Positions 1 through 6,124 are shown, numbered from the stretch's first letter. The stretch is DNA of 12,731 nt from Lachnospiraceae bacterium (GCA_003542935.1 DPJQ01000211.1:1-12731), one strand, 5' to 3'. Numbers and translations: made by a program. Notes: generated from the letters alone by a model not told the origin.

Positions 1-58
1 TTAAAAGTTATTTCATGAATAAGTCATCAGCTATGTTATTTTCGACGTCAGCTTTGCT

Positions 59-87
59 ATTATATCGCCTGTTCCATCCATTGTCAA
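59..87 (-). promoter_or_regulatory. Perfect consensus sigma-A promoter pointing out of the left edge
   Basis: On the minus strand a TTGACA (87 to 82) is followed after exactly 17 bases by TATAAT (64 to 59). Both hexamers match the vegetative consensus at every position. Transcription would begin near position 52 and run leftward out of the window, so the gene served is not visible. The -35 box is also one arm of an inverted repeat (TGTCAA 82-87 with TTGACA 96-101 on the plus strand), which could be an operator. The promoter lies just beyond the sigG terminator, so the next gene appears to be transcribed independently of sigG. Confidence 0.75.
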
Positions 88-146
88 CATATTTTTTGAC
101 ATTTTTTTCTTTTTTTCGGGTAACACAAGGTTACAGTGCGGAGATG

Positions 147-192
147 AAAAAATGTCCCCCGGCAAATACTTCAGCTGATCTGCCGGGGGACA
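147..192 (-). terminator. Intrinsic terminator of sigG
   Basis: A perfect 12-bp inverted repeat, TGTCCCCCGGCA (153-164) and TGCCGGGGGACA (181-192), encloses a 16-base loop. Read on the minus strand it is followed at once by six T residues (152 to 147). It starts two bases after the sigG stop codon. This is a textbook Rho-independent terminator and marks the end of the sporulation block. Confidence 0.93.
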
Positions 193-194
193 TC

Positions 195-971
195 TTAAGA
201 TAAATACTGACGCATATTTTTCAAAGCATGTTTTTCCAGACGGCTGACTTGAGCCTGGGAAATCCCGATCTCTTTTGCCACCTCCATTTGGGTCTTGCCC
301 TCAAAGAAACGAAGCCCCACAATGTATTTCTCCCTGTCGTTGAGTCTTTTCATCGCCTCTTTCAGGGAAAGATCCTCAATCCAATTTTCCTCTCTGTTCT
401 TCTTATCGCTGATCTGATCCATCACATACAGCATATCTCCGCCTTCCGTGTAGACCGGTTCATACAGACTCATGGGACTTTGGATAGCATCCATGGCGTA
501 GACGATATCTTCCTTATTAATACCTACTTCCTCTGCAATCTCATTGATCGTGGGTTCTTTGAGATTTTTCTTCACATAATTTTCCCTGGCATAAATAGCT
601 TTATAGGCCGTATCCCTCAGAGAACGGCTCACCCGGATACTGTTGTTATCCCTGAGATAGCGCCGAATTTCTCCTATAATCATCGGCACGGCATAGGTTG
701 AAAATTTTACATTCAATTCCGTATCAAAATTATCAATAGCTTTAATGAGTCCAATACAGCCGATTTGAAACAAATCGTCGGCATTTTCGTTGCTGCCTGA
801 GAAGCGTTTGATCACGCTGAGCACCAGGCGGAGATTTCCTTTTATATACCGTTCACGGGCCTCTGTATCCCCGGCCCGGATTTTTTCAAATAAAGTTTCC
901 TTTTCCTCATTACTGAGTACGGGCAGCTTTGCCGTATTGACACCGCAAATCTCCACTTTATTCAACGCCAT
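195..971 (-). CDS. sigG: RNA polymerase sporulation sigma factor SigG (sigma-G)
   Basis: This is the late forespore-specific sigma factor, which directs RNA polymerase to genes for spore coat-independent maturation, DNA protection and germination. The 258-residue protein matches the usual length. Its start carries the family-specific stretch NKVEICGVNTAKLPVL (residues 4-19). Sigma region 2 follows, from NLRLVLSVIKRF near residue 46 through the -10-recognising segment with FSTYAVPMIIGEIRRYLRD. Region 3 is in the middle, and the C-terminal region 4.2 helix-turn-helix reads GKTQMEVAKEIGISQAQVSR. The ATG is preceded by AGGAGG with a 9-base spacer. It follows sigE by 121 bases, the order seen in Bacillus and Clostridia, and ends in a strong terminator. 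Lys44 falls where B. subtilis sigma-G has Asn45. Identity is near certain. Confidence 0.97.
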   Translation of the reverse strand: MALNKVEICGVNTAKLPVLSNEEKETLFEKIRAGDTEARERYIKGNLRLVLSVIKRFSGSNENADDLFQIGCIGLIKAIDNFDTELNVKFSTYAVPMIIGEIRRYLRDNNSIRVSRSLRDTAYKAIYARENYVKKNLKEPTINEIAEEVGINKEDIVYAMDAIQSPMSLYEPVYTEGGDMLYVMDQISDKKNREENWIEDLSLKEAMKRLNDREKYIVGLRFFEGKTQMEVAKEIGISQAQVSRLEKHALKNMRQYLS

Positions 972-1000
972 AATAAGAATCCTCCTGTCATGTGTGATAC

Positions 1001-1033
1001 TAAAATGATTCTCATTTGGCGATTTGAATATAC
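1001..1033 (-). promoter_or_regulatory. Candidate sporulation-type promoter of sigG with overlapping palindrome
   Basis: In the gap before sigG, the minus strand has GTATA (1033-1029), which fits the sigma-F/sigma-G -35 element GYATA. Fifteen bases later comes GAGAATCATT (1013-1004), a partial match to the sigma-F -10 pattern GGNNANANTN. An exact sigma-G-like CATTTTA (1007-1001) also occurs, but its 21-base spacing from GTATA is too long. In Bacillus sigG is transcribed by sigma-F and then by sigma-G itself, so a promoter here is expected. The -10 overlaps the palindrome AAATGA-TTC-TCATTT (1003-1017). The match is imperfect and the call is tentative. Confidence 0.4.
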
Positions 1034-1092
1034 CAGAACCGGAAAAATTTAAAAAATAAAGTGCCTTGACAAACTGTTTTTCCTGAGTTTTC

Positions 1093-1830
1093 CTACTCGT
1101 ACTTCACGATATCTTTTTTCAATTGTTTCATAATCCTTTTTTCCAGACGGGAGATATAGGACTGGGATATTCCCAGGATATCTGCCACTTCCTTTTGAGT
1201 TTTTTCCTGGCCGTCGGGCATATTAATCCCAAAACGCAGGCGGATAATCGTCTGTTCCCGCCGGTTCAGCCGGGAAATGGCCCGGGACAGCAGATGACAT
1301 TCTACTTCCTGTTCCAGATTGCGGTAAATGATATCCTCATCCGTACCCAGGATATCCGACAAAAGCAGCTCATTGCCATCCCAATCCACGTTCAGTGGTT
1401 CATCAATAGAAACTTCCAGCCGAGTTTTGGAATTCCGTCTGAGGTACATGAGAATCTCATTCTCAATGCAGCGGGATGCGTAGGTGGCCAGTTTAATTTT
1501 TTTCTCCGGGTTAAAAGTATTAATGGCTTTGATCAGGCCAATGGTGCCGATGGAGATCAGATCTTCCACGCCTACACCGGTATTGTCAAATTTCTGGGCT
1601 ATATAGACAACCAGCCGCAGATTGTGCTCAATCAGCCTGCTCTTAGCATCGTCATCTCCCTGATCCGCCAGCCTTCCGATCATCTCAGACTCCTCCTCGG
1701 GCGGCAGTGGGGCCGGAAGTATATCCGATCCTCCTATGTAACATACCTCTCCTGTTTTCTGTATGACCATTCTGGTAAATCCCGGGAAACACGAGGCTTT
1801 CCCACTTCTGCTGGTTGCATAATACGCCAT
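1093..1830 (-). CDS. sigE: RNA polymerase sporulation sigma factor SigE precursor (pro-sigma-E)
   Basis: This is the early mother-cell sigma factor, made as an inactive membrane-associated precursor and activated when SpoIIGA removes the N-terminal pro-sequence. I chose the ATG at 1830 (245 residues) because AGGAGG (1845-1840) lies 9 bases upstream; a longer in-frame ATG at 1860 lies inside spoIIGA and has no such site. The family landmark YIGGSDILPAPL begins at residue 31. Region 2 runs from NLRLVVYIAQKF near residue 70 through KLATYASRCIENEILMYLRRN. The C-terminal helix-turn-helix reads KTQKEVADILGISQSYISR. The ribosome site overlaps the spoIIGA stop (TAGGAGG), implying translational coupling of protease and substrate. 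The pro-sequence (residues 1-30) is unlike the Bacillus amphipathic helix, and the pair at the expected cleavage point is Cys-Tyr rather than Tyr-Tyr. Confidence 0.96.
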   Translation of the reverse strand: MAYYATSRSGKASCFPGFTRMVIQKTGEVCYIGGSDILPAPLPPEEESEMIGRLADQGDDDAKSRLIEHNLRLVVYIAQKFDNTGVGVEDLISIGTIGLIKAINTFNPEKKIKLATYASRCIENEILMYLRRNSKTRLEVSIDEPLNVDWDGNELLLSDILGTDEDIIYRNLEQEVECHLLSRAISRLNRREQTIIRLRFGINMPDGQEKTQKEVADILGISQSYISRLEKRIMKQLKKDIVKYE

Positions 1831-1843
1831 TTTTTTATTCCTC

Positions 1844-2668
1844 CTATTCCTGCAAAACATCCGGATTCAGTATCATCTGATAAGCCGGTCCAAATAATGC
1901 GCTGTTCTCGGAAACAGCAATCCTCGGATGCATTGTCATTCCTTTTCTTCCGTTTTCTCCAAGTATCAGATACTCTGCTGTAAAACACAGAAGCATACCT
2001 TCCGGGCATCCCAGACTTTTATAAGGTACATAATGAAAAGCCAGGCTCCTCGTATTTTCGCCCCGCATAAATTTCTCCAAACATATTTCCAGTTCCGGAA
2101 AGTCTTCTCTGATCAGCTGTCGGCTTACGATAGATACCGGCACCTGCCGGGAGCCGTCATACAGACAATTTCCCGTATCGTAAAGCCCCTTTGTCCAGAC
2201 CAGACAGCCCCTGACAGCCAATCCCACCGGAAATATCCTGCGTCCTGTTTTCTGTTGTTCGATAGCTGTCAGAATGCGTACGACGACGGCCAATATCAAA
2301 GCCGCAGGCAGATACATAGCCTGAAAAGTTCTTCCCGCAAGTAAAGCCGTCCCCAGGCAAATGCCTCCCAAAAGAACAGTCAGCATAAATTTACCGGCCC
2401 ATGCACCCAGCCAGGCAAAAAAGCCGCATGTTCCCCACACCAGCCTCAGAAGTCCCCCCTCCACAATAAGACTTCCGAAAACCACAAGCTTCCAGGAAGC
2501 CCCTGAAAGAAGCAGCACCCAGAAAACAAAAAGTTCCAGAATCACTGCCAAAAGCTTCCGCCATATCGGCACCGAATGATGCCATACAGCGCAAAGACAG
2601 TCAAACAGCAGATAGTCGATCACAGCCTGACTGAACCAGAGCTTGAAGAACTCTGCCGGCAAACGCAA
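1844..2668 (-). CDS. spoIIGA: SpoIIGA, pro-sigma-E processing aspartic protease
   Basis: SpoIIGA is a membrane-embedded aspartic protease that cleaves pro-sigma-E in the mother cell after SpoIIR, secreted from the forespore, signals septum completion. The 274-residue protein has a hydrophobic N-terminal half with about five membrane spans (roughly residues 7-30, 39-58, 60-78, 82-112 and 117-136). A soluble C-terminal domain carries the catalytic signature YDTGN, with Asp164-Thr165-Gly166, and a downstream HYVPYKSLG motif (212-220) typical of the family. The start is TTG at 2668, supported by GGAGG (2680-2676) with a 7-base spacer; no in-frame ATG gives a better fit. It sits directly upstream of sigE with a 13-base gap, as in the spoIIG operon. 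Overall sequence is divergent, as is usual for this protein, but motif plus position make the call firm. Confidence 0.94.
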   Translation of the reverse strand: MRLPAEFFKLWFSQAVIDYLLFDCLCAVWHHSVPIWRKLLAVILELFVFWVLLLSGASWKLVVFGSLIVEGGLLRLVWGTCGFFAWLGAWAGKFMLTVLLGGICLGTALLAGRTFQAMYLPAALILAVVVRILTAIEQQKTGRRIFPVGLAVRGCLVWTKGLYDTGNCLYDGSRQVPVSIVSRQLIREDFPELEICLEKFMRGENTRSLAFHYVPYKSLGCPEGMLLCFTAEYLILGENGRKGMTMHPRIAVSENSALFGPAYQMILNPDVLQE

Positions 2669-2720
2669 AAAAACACCTCCCCGCTTCTGTCAGCATCCAT
2701 CTGTTACTCGGATGAATCCC

Positions 2721-2753
2721 ATTATAGAAGCGTGGAAGTGCTTTATTTGTCAA
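2721..2753 (-). promoter_or_regulatory. spoIIG operon promoter with long (21-bp) spacer
   Basis: On the minus strand TTGACA (2753-2748) and TATAAT (2726-2721) are both perfect sigma-A hexamers but are separated by 21 bases instead of about 17. B. subtilis spoIIG is known for a sigma-A promoter with an over-long spacer (22 bp) that works only when phosphorylated Spo0A is bound. The predicted start near 2714 leaves a leader of about 46 bases before the spoIIGA TTG. Both hexamers are read directly from the sequence; the mechanism is inferred by analogy. Confidence 0.82.
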
Positions 2754-2780
2754 AATAGGGAACCCGTCTCCCAAAAAAAT

Positions 2781-2787
2781 TTCGACA
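2781..2787 (-). promoter_or_regulatory. Spo0A binding box (0A box)
   Basis: The minus strand reads TGTCGAA at 2787-2781, an exact match to the 0A-box core, about 67 to 73 bases upstream of the predicted spoIIG start. A second near-match, TGTCAAA on the plus strand at 2748-2754 (6 of 7), overlaps the -35 hexamer. B. subtilis spoIIG likewise has a distal Spo0A site and one next to the -35. A 7-base match alone would be weak; its place before spoIIGA makes it credible. Confidence 0.72.
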
Positions 2788-2839
2788 GTGTTATCCTTCT
2801 TTTCTACGGCAAAAGGATTTTCTATCGAGCATGTAAAAC

Positions 2840-3595
2840 TCAGGCATGTAATACCGTGAGAATTTTTCTCATTTCGGACATGTCAATCTGCCCCGGTGCG
2901 GAAGCCTCAGCCACTGACCCAAAGGTGACAGCCGAACCGACAAGTTCTCCGGTCAAACGGCTTATAGCCCCCAGCCGGCCCATGGACATAGTAATCAGAG
3001 GCCGTTCCGTCTGACGCCGGTATTCTTCTGTCACCATAAGAAGCCGCAGGACATCCTCAGCCGTATCCGGCATAACCGCCAGTTTGAGAATATCCGCCCC
3101 GGCCTGCTCTATGTCAGACAGAATTTTTCTCATCTCTGTGGTATCCGGCGTTTCATGAAAATGATGGTTAGAGCCGATCACCGTCGCCCCACTTTTATGC
3201 AAAGTCTCAATCAGACGAGCCGCGTGGTTGATATCATGCATGACCTCCACATCCACCATATCCACCCGGCCATACCCGGCCGCCTCTGTCAGGATTTCAT
3301 CGTATACATCCTCAGGCACTGCCAGGGCTCCGCCCTCTTTCCTGGTACGTACCGTAAATAATAGCGGTATGTCTCCGAGACAATTTCTCACATTATCCAG
3401 TACACTGTGCACACTGTCTCTATCCTTGACACCGGCAAAGAAATCTGCCCGCCACTCCACCAGATCCGGTCCTTTCGCCGCAGCCTCCCCGGCCTGCAGG
3501 ATAATTTCATCCTCTGTACTCCCCATAACCGGCACACAGATCTTGGGCATTCCTTCGCCAATCACACAACCTTTTACAATTATTGCTTTTGTCAT
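2840..3595 (-). CDS. aroD: Type I 3-dehydroquinate dehydratase
   Basis: It interconverts 3-dehydroquinate and 3-dehydroshikimate through a Schiff-base lysine, in the cytoplasm, serving the shikimate pathway or quinate use. The 251-residue protein has the full class I pattern: IGEGMPKICVPVMG (12-25), the substrate-binding EWRAD (47-51), the catalytic His144 in GSNHHFHETP, the Schiff-base Lys171 in KLAVMP, and a C-terminal loop GSVAEASAPGQI that closes over the substrate. The ATG at 3595 gives the usual N-terminus; its ribosome site is weak (GGGGTG about 10 bases upstream). The gene is divergent from aroE and lies upstream of the spoIIG promoter on the same strand. No clear terminator follows its stop, so read-through toward spoIIGA is possible. 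It sits where other Firmicutes have ftsZ and spoIIGA nearly adjacent. Confidence 0.95.
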   Translation of the reverse strand: MTKAIIVKGCVIGEGMPKICVPVMGSTEDEIILQAGEAAAKGPDLVEWRADFFAGVKDRDSVHSVLDNVRNCLGDIPLLFTVRTRKEGGALAVPEDVYDEILTEAAGYGRVDMVDVEVMHDINHAARLIETLHKSGATVIGSNHHFHETPDTTEMRKILSDIEQAGADILKLAVMPDTAEDVLRLLMVTEEYRRQTERPLITMSMGRLGAISRLTGELVGSAVTFGSVAEASAPGQIDMSEMRKILTVLHA

Positions 3596-3650
3596 ATGCT
3601 TTCACACCCCGATACATCACGGGATCTCTCCTTTCCTTGATTGTATCAGA

Positions 3651-3680
3651 ATTTTAGCACACCTTTTCTTTACAGGGCAA
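3651..3680 (-). promoter_or_regulatory. Candidate aroD promoter
   Basis: The minus strand reads TTGCCC (3680-3675), then 18 bases, then TAAAAT (3656-3651), a moderate sigma-A match about 56 bases upstream of the aroD start. It lies back to back with the candidate aroE promoter, its -35 hexamer directly abutting that of aroE. Support is from sequence pattern only. Confidence 0.33.
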
Positions 3681-3696
3681 GTCTGTACGTGATAAT
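3669..3696 (+). promoter_or_regulatory. Candidate aroE promoter
   Basis: The plus strand has TTTACA (3669-3674), a 16-base spacer and GATAAT (3691-3696), in a short AT-rich stretch. Predicted initiation near 3703 falls just left of the MITE-like insertion, so the present aroE leader would be about 190 bases and contain the whole structured element. Without the element the leader would be about 50 bases. The match is moderate. Confidence 0.37.
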
Positions 3697-3711
3697 ATAA
3701 GATAGCAGACT

Positions 3712-3860
3712 GCTTTTCCGTTACTGTTCACTCCGTGACCAGTAACAAGCAGTTTGGGCATTAAAGTTCGCTTCGCAAAGCCCAAACTGCCACCTGAATC
3801 ATGTTTTCCCGCAGCCACACAGCGAGTGCGTGGCTCGGGTGTGAAAAGTAACGCTTTTCC
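3712..3860. mobile_element. MITE-like element (3720-3852) with 8-bp target duplication
   Basis: The sequence from 3720 to 3852 (133 bp) begins GTTACTGTTCAC and ends GTGAAAAGTAAC. These are terminal inverted repeats matching at 11 of 12 positions. It is bracketed exactly by the direct repeat GCTTTTCC (3712-3719 and 3853-3860), as expected for a target-site duplication. It encodes no protein. Inside are further stems: a 12-pair stem with one mismatch (3720-3746), a perfect 11-bp inverted repeat GCAGTTTGGGC/GCCCAAACTGC (3749-3759, 3780-3790), and AGCCAC/GTGGCT near 3816-3835. It lies in the leader of aroE. Eight-base duplications occur in several transposase families; I cannot assign the parent. 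A multi-copy check in the genome would settle it. Confidence 0.75.
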
Positions 3861-3891
3861 ACCCCATTTTTATCTCCAGAAAGGAAACACT

Positions 3892-4758
3892 ATGAATACA
3901 TCTATCACAGGACACACAGAACTGTTCGGCCTGCTGGGGAGTCCGGTTCGGCACAGCCTGTCCCCTCTCATGCATAATGAAAGTTTCCGTTACCACGGAT
4001 TGGACTATGTATACCTCTGTTTTGAAATTCAGGAAAGGCAGCTTGAGCAGGCTGTCCGCGGACTGGTGACAGCCGGTATCCGGGGTTTTAACCTGACCAT
4101 GCCAAATAAAAACCGGATGGTAGAGTTCTGTGACGTCCTCTCGCCTGAAGCCAATATTATGCAGGCTGTCAACACGGTGGTTAACAGAGAAGGCAGATTG
4201 ACCGGCTACAATACCGACGGCACCGGATTTATGCAGGCCGCCCTGGATGCCGGGTATCCTTTGTCCGGTGAAACAATCACGGTGATCGGAACCGGTGGAG
4301 CCGGAACGGCCATCTGTGCCCAGGCTGCTCTGGACGGTGTGAAAAAAGTGAATGTTTTTGCCCGCCCCTCCAGTCGCTTCTACGAACGTACCCGCGAACT
4401 CATAGACCGAATAAACCGGGACACAGATTGTGAAGCCGGCCTTTACGATACGGCCGACATGACGGCTATGAAAACCTGCGCCGCCGAGAGCAAAATGATC
4501 ATAAATGCCACGTCCGTGGGAATGGCCCCCCATACGGATCAATGTGTTGTCACCGATCCTAAAGTCTTCCACGAGAATCTGGTTGCCTGCGACATTATCT
4601 ATAACCCCAAAGAAACCCGCTTTCTGCAAATAGCAGGAAACCGGGGCTGCCGGACGTTCAACGGCATGTACATGCTGCTGTATCAAGGTGCCGCCGCTTT
4701 CCGTCATTTTACAAATATGGATATGCCTGTGAACCTTATCAAAGAAAAGTATTTTTGA
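3892..4758 (+). CDS. aroE: Shikimate dehydrogenase, YdiB-like quinate/shikimate subtype
   Basis: It catalyses NAD(P)-linked interconversion of 3-dehydroshikimate and shikimate, and possibly of dehydroquinate and quinate. The 288-residue protein has the N-terminal substrate domain with SLSP (22-25), NLTMPNK carrying the catalytic Lys73, and GYNTDGTG with catalytic Asp109. The nucleotide-binding glycine loop GTGGAG is at 133-138, and NATSVGM, DIIYNPKETRF and LLYQGAAAF follow. GYNTDGTG, a DTDC segment near residue 177 and the C-terminal pattern recall E. coli YdiB more than AroE, so quinate use is possible. The ATG at 3892 follows AAGGAA closely; the reading frame is open further upstream, but only because it runs through the MITE-like element. 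It is the only plus-strand gene, divergent from aroD and convergent with ftsZ. Cofactor preference is unclear: the usual NRT or acidic specificity residue is replaced by ARPSS. Confidence 0.92.
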   Translation: MNTSITGHTELFGLLGSPVRHSLSPLMHNESFRYHGLDYVYLCFEIQERQLEQAVRGLVTAGIRGFNLTMPNKNRMVEFCDVLSPEANIMQAVNTVVNREGRLTGYNTDGTGFMQAALDAGYPLSGETITVIGTGGAGTAICAQAALDGVKKVNVFARPSSRFYERTRELIDRINRDTDCEAGLYDTADMTAMKTCAAESKMIINATSVGMAPHTDQCVVTDPKVFHENLVACDIIYNPKETRFLQIAGNRGCRTFNGMYMLLYQGAAAFRHFTNMDMPVNLIKEKYF

Positions 4759-4791
4759 ATATTCCGGGAAAGAAGGCCTTTCTACGCATTT

Positions 4792-4833
4792 AAAAAGCCG
4801 CCAATGACAAAACTGTCACTCGCGGCTTTCTTC
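4792..4833. terminator. Bidirectional terminator between aroE and ftsZ
   Basis: AAAAGCCGC (4793-4801) pairs with GCGGCTTT (4822-4829), and an inner stem TGACA/TGTCA caps the hairpin. A-rich sequence on one side and T-rich on the other let it act for aroE on the plus strand and, less ideally, for ftsZ on the minus strand. It lies 34 bases after the aroE stop and 10 bases beyond the ftsZ stop. Its T-tract is short. Confidence 0.78.
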
Positions 4834-4843
4834 ATTTCTCTGT

Positions 4844-6013
4844 CTATCTGCGGGCCTTCAAAAAGTCCGGAATTTGAATATCCTTCTTCTGCACATTACT
4901 GGACAACGGCGTAGGAGTCGGCATGGTAAACGGTCTGGCCGTAAAAGGTTCTGCCGGCTTGACCGGCTCCGAAGCGGGAACTGACGTTTTAGCTACCTTC
5001 GTGGCAGCGGGCTTCTCCGCTTTTTTCTTAAGAGCATCCTTCACGCTGGCCACCTTGGCTGTAGCATCATCGAGGCCGGTGGCAATAACCGTAATCCTGG
5101 CTGTATCCACCGCAGAATCATCATACATGGCGCCAAAGATAATGTTTGCCTCATCACCGGCCAGACTCTGCACATAGCTGGCGGCATCATTGGCATCCAT
5201 GAGCGAAATATCTCCGGAAATATTAATGATCACATGGGAAGCTCCGGAAATCGTGGTCTCCAAAAGCGGACTGGAAACAGCCTGCTGCACTGCCTCAAGG
5301 GCTTTATCATCACCTTTCGCCTCACCGATACCGATATGGGCCACACCCTTGTCCACCATAACCGTCTTTACATCGGCAAAGTCGAGGTTGATCAGAGCCG
5401 GCAGGTTGATCAAATCTGTAATGCCCTGTACAGCCTGCTGCAGTACCTCATCGGCCTTTTTCAGAGCCTCCGGCATAGTCGTTCGGCGATCTACAATCTC
5501 CAACAGTTTATCATTCGGAATAATAATCAACGTATCCACATTTTCTTTCAGCTTGTCAATACCCATCAAAGCATTGCTCATGCGGGTTTTGGCCTCAAAA
5601 CGGAAGGGCTTGGTCACAACGCCAACAGTCAGAATACCCATTTCCTTTGCAATACCTGCCACAACAGGGGCCGCTCCCGTACCAGTGCCGCCTCCCATAC
5701 CGCAGGTGACAAACACCATATCCGCGCCCTCTACCAGCTGGCGAATCTCTTCCATGCTCTCCTCGGCAGCTTTCTCTCCTACCTCCGGCTTCGCTCCCGC
5801 GCCCAATCCTTTGGTGAGCTTCTCCCCTATCTGGAGCACCGTCGGTGCCTTACATAAAGTCAACGCCTGTTTATCTGTATTGATCCCGACGAACTCTACG
5901 CCGCCGATAGCTTCATCTACCATCCGATTGACTGCGTTATTCCCTGCGCCGCCTACACCGATAACGATAATTTTCGCAGATGATTCAGCCTCGTTTGTCA
6001 TGATCTCTAACAA
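4844..6013 (-). CDS. ftsZ: Cell division protein FtsZ
   Basis: FtsZ is the tubulin-like GTPase that forms the cytokinetic ring and, in sporulation, the polar ring. The 389-residue protein carries the GTP-binding GVGGAGNN (19-26), the tubulin signature GGGTGTG (107-113) and the catalytic T7 loop NLDFAD (about 209-214). A variable linker of about 60 residues rich in Lys, Ala, Pro and Thr follows. The conserved C-terminal peptide IQIPDFLKARR (last 11 residues) binds SepF, FtsA or other partners. The start is TTG at 6013: AGGAGG lies 7 bases upstream, and MLE is the common family start; the next ATG (codon 5) is too far from the site. No ftsA lies upstream, so membrane anchoring probably depends on SepF encoded elsewhere. 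A 207-base AT-rich gap separates it from ftsQ. Confidence 0.98.
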   Translation of the reverse strand: MLEIMTNEAESSAKIIVIGVGGAGNNAVNRMVDEAIGGVEFVGINTDKQALTLCKAPTVLQIGEKLTKGLGAGAKPEVGEKAAEESMEEIRQLVEGADMVFVTCGMGGGTGTGAAPVVAGIAKEMGILTVGVVTKPFRFEAKTRMSNALMGIDKLKENVDTLIIIPNDKLLEIVDRRTTMPEALKKADEVLQQAVQGITDLINLPALINLDFADVKTVMVDKGVAHIGIGEAKGDDKALEAVQQAVSSPLLETTISGASHVIINISGDISLMDANDAASYVQSLAGDEANIIFGAMYDDSAVDTARITVIATGLDDATAKVASVKDALKKKAEKPAATKVAKTSVPASEPVKPAEPFTARPFTMPTPTPLSSNVQKKDIQIPDFLKARR

Positions 6014-6095
6014 AGTACTTCCTCCTTTTCAACCTTGAGTAATTTAATAAACCCCTTGATGGATAAATGTCCTTTTCATAAATGCATACGTCTAT

Positions 6096-6124
6096 ATAAT
6101 ATAATTTTATTTGTAAATACGCAA
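6096..6124 (-). promoter_or_regulatory. Candidate promoter in the ftsQ-ftsZ gap
   Basis: The 207-base gap between ftsQ and ftsZ is AT-rich and holds no credible gene. On the minus strand TTGCGT (6124-6119) lies 17 bases from TATTAT (6101-6096), about 80 bases upstream of ftsZ. An overlapping TTTACA offers an alternative -35. ftsZ commonly has its own promoters in addition to cluster read-through, so a promoter here is plausible, but the exact hexamers are uncertain. Confidence 0.4.

Noticed and set aside
82..108. TGTCAA/TTGACA hairpin followed by T residues as a plus-strand terminator
   Set aside because: The stem is only six AT-rich pairs, no plus-strand gene precedes it, and the same bases form a perfect minus-strand promoter.
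2790..2825. Hairpin ATCCTT/AAGGAT after aroD as a terminator
   Set aside because: The stem is only 6 weak pairs with a long loop and no following T-tract on the minus strand.
3754..3891. In-frame 46-codon N-terminal extension of aroE
   Set aside because: It lies almost entirely within the MITE-like element, has no ribosome site, and does not resemble shikimate dehydrogenases; the ATG at 3892 has a ribosome site and gives a normal N-terminus.
3799..4707. Long open frame (302 codons) antisense to aroE
   Set aside because: Its composition is that of a frame shadow and it shows no motif; the opposite strand encodes a complete, well-motifed dehydrogenase.
5190..6038. Long open frame (282 codons) antisense to ftsZ
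   Set aside because: Ser/Thr/Ile/Pro-rich low-complexity shadow of the ftsZ coding strand with no recognisable domain.
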